Part shown: positions 5,617-6,080 of the stretch, piece by piece | How positions within the stretch are numbered: position 1 is the stretch's first letter | How the letters are laid out: each line of letters opens with the position of its first letter | Assembly (NCBI GenBank): GCA_003135995.1 | Contig: PNBM01000121.1 | Coordinates: 5,476 to 11,555 of the forward strand | DNA: 6,080 nucleotides | Source: Ignavibacteriota bacterium | GTDB taxonomy: Bacteria > Bacteroidota > Ignavibacteria > Tepidaquicellales > Tepidaquicellaceae | Reading direction: 5' to 3' | Notes under the pieces: generated by a model | What the model was told of the DNA's origin: nothing | Database searches by the model: none | The model's input: only the letters and a program-made list of their open reading frames with translations | Made by a program: the position numbers and the translations under genes

Positions 5617-5633
5617 ATTTAAAATTTAAAATT
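5609..5633 (-). repeat. 7-bp tandem repeat (tttaaaa) after the Fe-S protein stop
   Basis: Three 7-bp units of tttaaaa (5611-5617, 5618-5624, 5625-5631) plus flanking bases form an array immediately downstream of the TGA stop at 5637-5635. It is pure A+T, so slippage could easily create it. It overlaps the edge of direct-repeat copy 2. Confidence 0.65.
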
Positions 5634-5634
5634 G

Positions 5635-6080
5635 TCACAGCCAGTTTTCGCTTTTTACATTACCTTCAACACTAATGACAACTAATTTTAAAGGAATTTT
5701 CCTTGCTGCGTTCTGAAGAGCAAGCTGCGCGAGTTTCAGCAATCCACTGCAGCAAGGAACTTCCATTATGAGAACTGTCAGAGTGTTTATCTGAGCAGAG
5801 TCAATCATACTTGTTAACTTTTCGATATAAACTTCCATATTAGAATCGAGCTTCGGGCAGGCAATTGCAAGTGATTTGCCCTTTAAATATTTTGAATGAA
5901 AATTTCCCATACTAAATGCTACGCAATCTGCTGCTAATACTACATCAGTGTTCTGGTAATAAGATGCTCCCGGGTTAACAAGATGCAACTGAACAGGCCA
6001 GTGGGTTAATTCTGACGGAGTATCGGAATTTACAATCTCTGCTTGTGCAGGAGTTTTCTTAAATTCCATTGATTTAGAGA
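5635..6080 (-). CDS. Iron-sulfur (ferredoxin-like) protein, C-terminal domain; N-terminus beyond window
   Basis: The visible 144 residues from Met at 6069 match the C-terminal domain of a family of 4Fe-4S proteins whose N-terminal part carries two ferredoxin CxxCxxC clusters. The markers are HWPVQLHLV (23-31), ADCVAFSMGNFH (47-58), CPKLD (71-75) and EVPCCSG (103-109), with Cys49, Cys71, Cys106 and Cys107. The frame stays open to the right edge (codons for S-K-S precede the Met). I therefore read Met6069 as internal and the gene as N-terminally cut, with the clusters off-window. The family is probably involved in cytosolic electron transfer or a redox role; its precise partner is not known to me. 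If Met6069 were the real start, this would be a ferredoxin-less variant. The methyltransferase follows 112 bp downstream on the same strand. Confidence 0.82.
   Translation of the reverse strand, partial: SKSMEFKKTPAQAEIVNSDTPSELTHWPVQLHLVNPGASYYQNTDVVLAADCVAFSMGNFHSKYLKGKSLAIACPKLDSNMEVYIEKLTSMIDSAQINTLTVLIMEVPCCSGLLKLAQLALQNAARKIPLKLVVISVEGNVKSENWL

Overview
This is an AT-rich bacterial chromosomal window with seven protein-coding genes and unusually repeat-laden spacers. The visible starts lack strong Shine-Dalgarno sequences. That, the AT-richness and the spacers full of small palindromes and short tandem repeats suggest a Bacteroidota/Ignavibacteriota-type organism, probably free-living. 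This placement is an inference from style; no taxonomic marker is present.

Layout. Positions 1-3551 hold four genes, all on the minus strand. In transcription order they are a YgjP-type zinc metallopeptidase (3551-2871), an isochorismatase-family cysteine hydrolase (2684-2142), a PlsC-type lysophospholipid acyltransferase (2066-1380) and an aldehyde dehydrogenase (1290 to the left edge, missing its C-terminus). A 341-bp divergent spacer (3552-3892) carries two copies of a compound repeat with hairpins. A PIG-L/LmbE-type deacetylase follows on the plus strand (3893-4582). A 199-bp convergent spacer then holds a 9-bp tandem array and two palindromes. On the minus strand come a class I SAM methyltransferase (5522-4782) and, upstream of it, the C-terminal part of a ferredoxin-like iron-sulfur protein (right edge to 5635).

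How the genes relate. Gaps of about 75-190 bp between co-directional genes, each filled with repeats, argue against one tightly coupled operon. No shared pathway is evident: the genes look like individual housekeeping or metabolic functions (phospholipid synthesis, aldehyde oxidation, small-molecule hydrolysis, deacetylation, methylation, electron transfer). I see no RNA gene, CRISPR array, transposase, phage gene or defence system.

The most interesting content is in the spacers. Four of the six visible stop codons (plsC, isochorismatase-like, PIG-L, Fe-S protein) are followed at once by a short tandem array with a 7-9 bp unit. Two of these arrays share a similar 9-bp theme. In addition, the 5' end of the methyltransferase gene is partly duplicated around a perfect 12-bp-arm palindrome, and two 34-bp exact repeats head a modular element in the divergent spacer.
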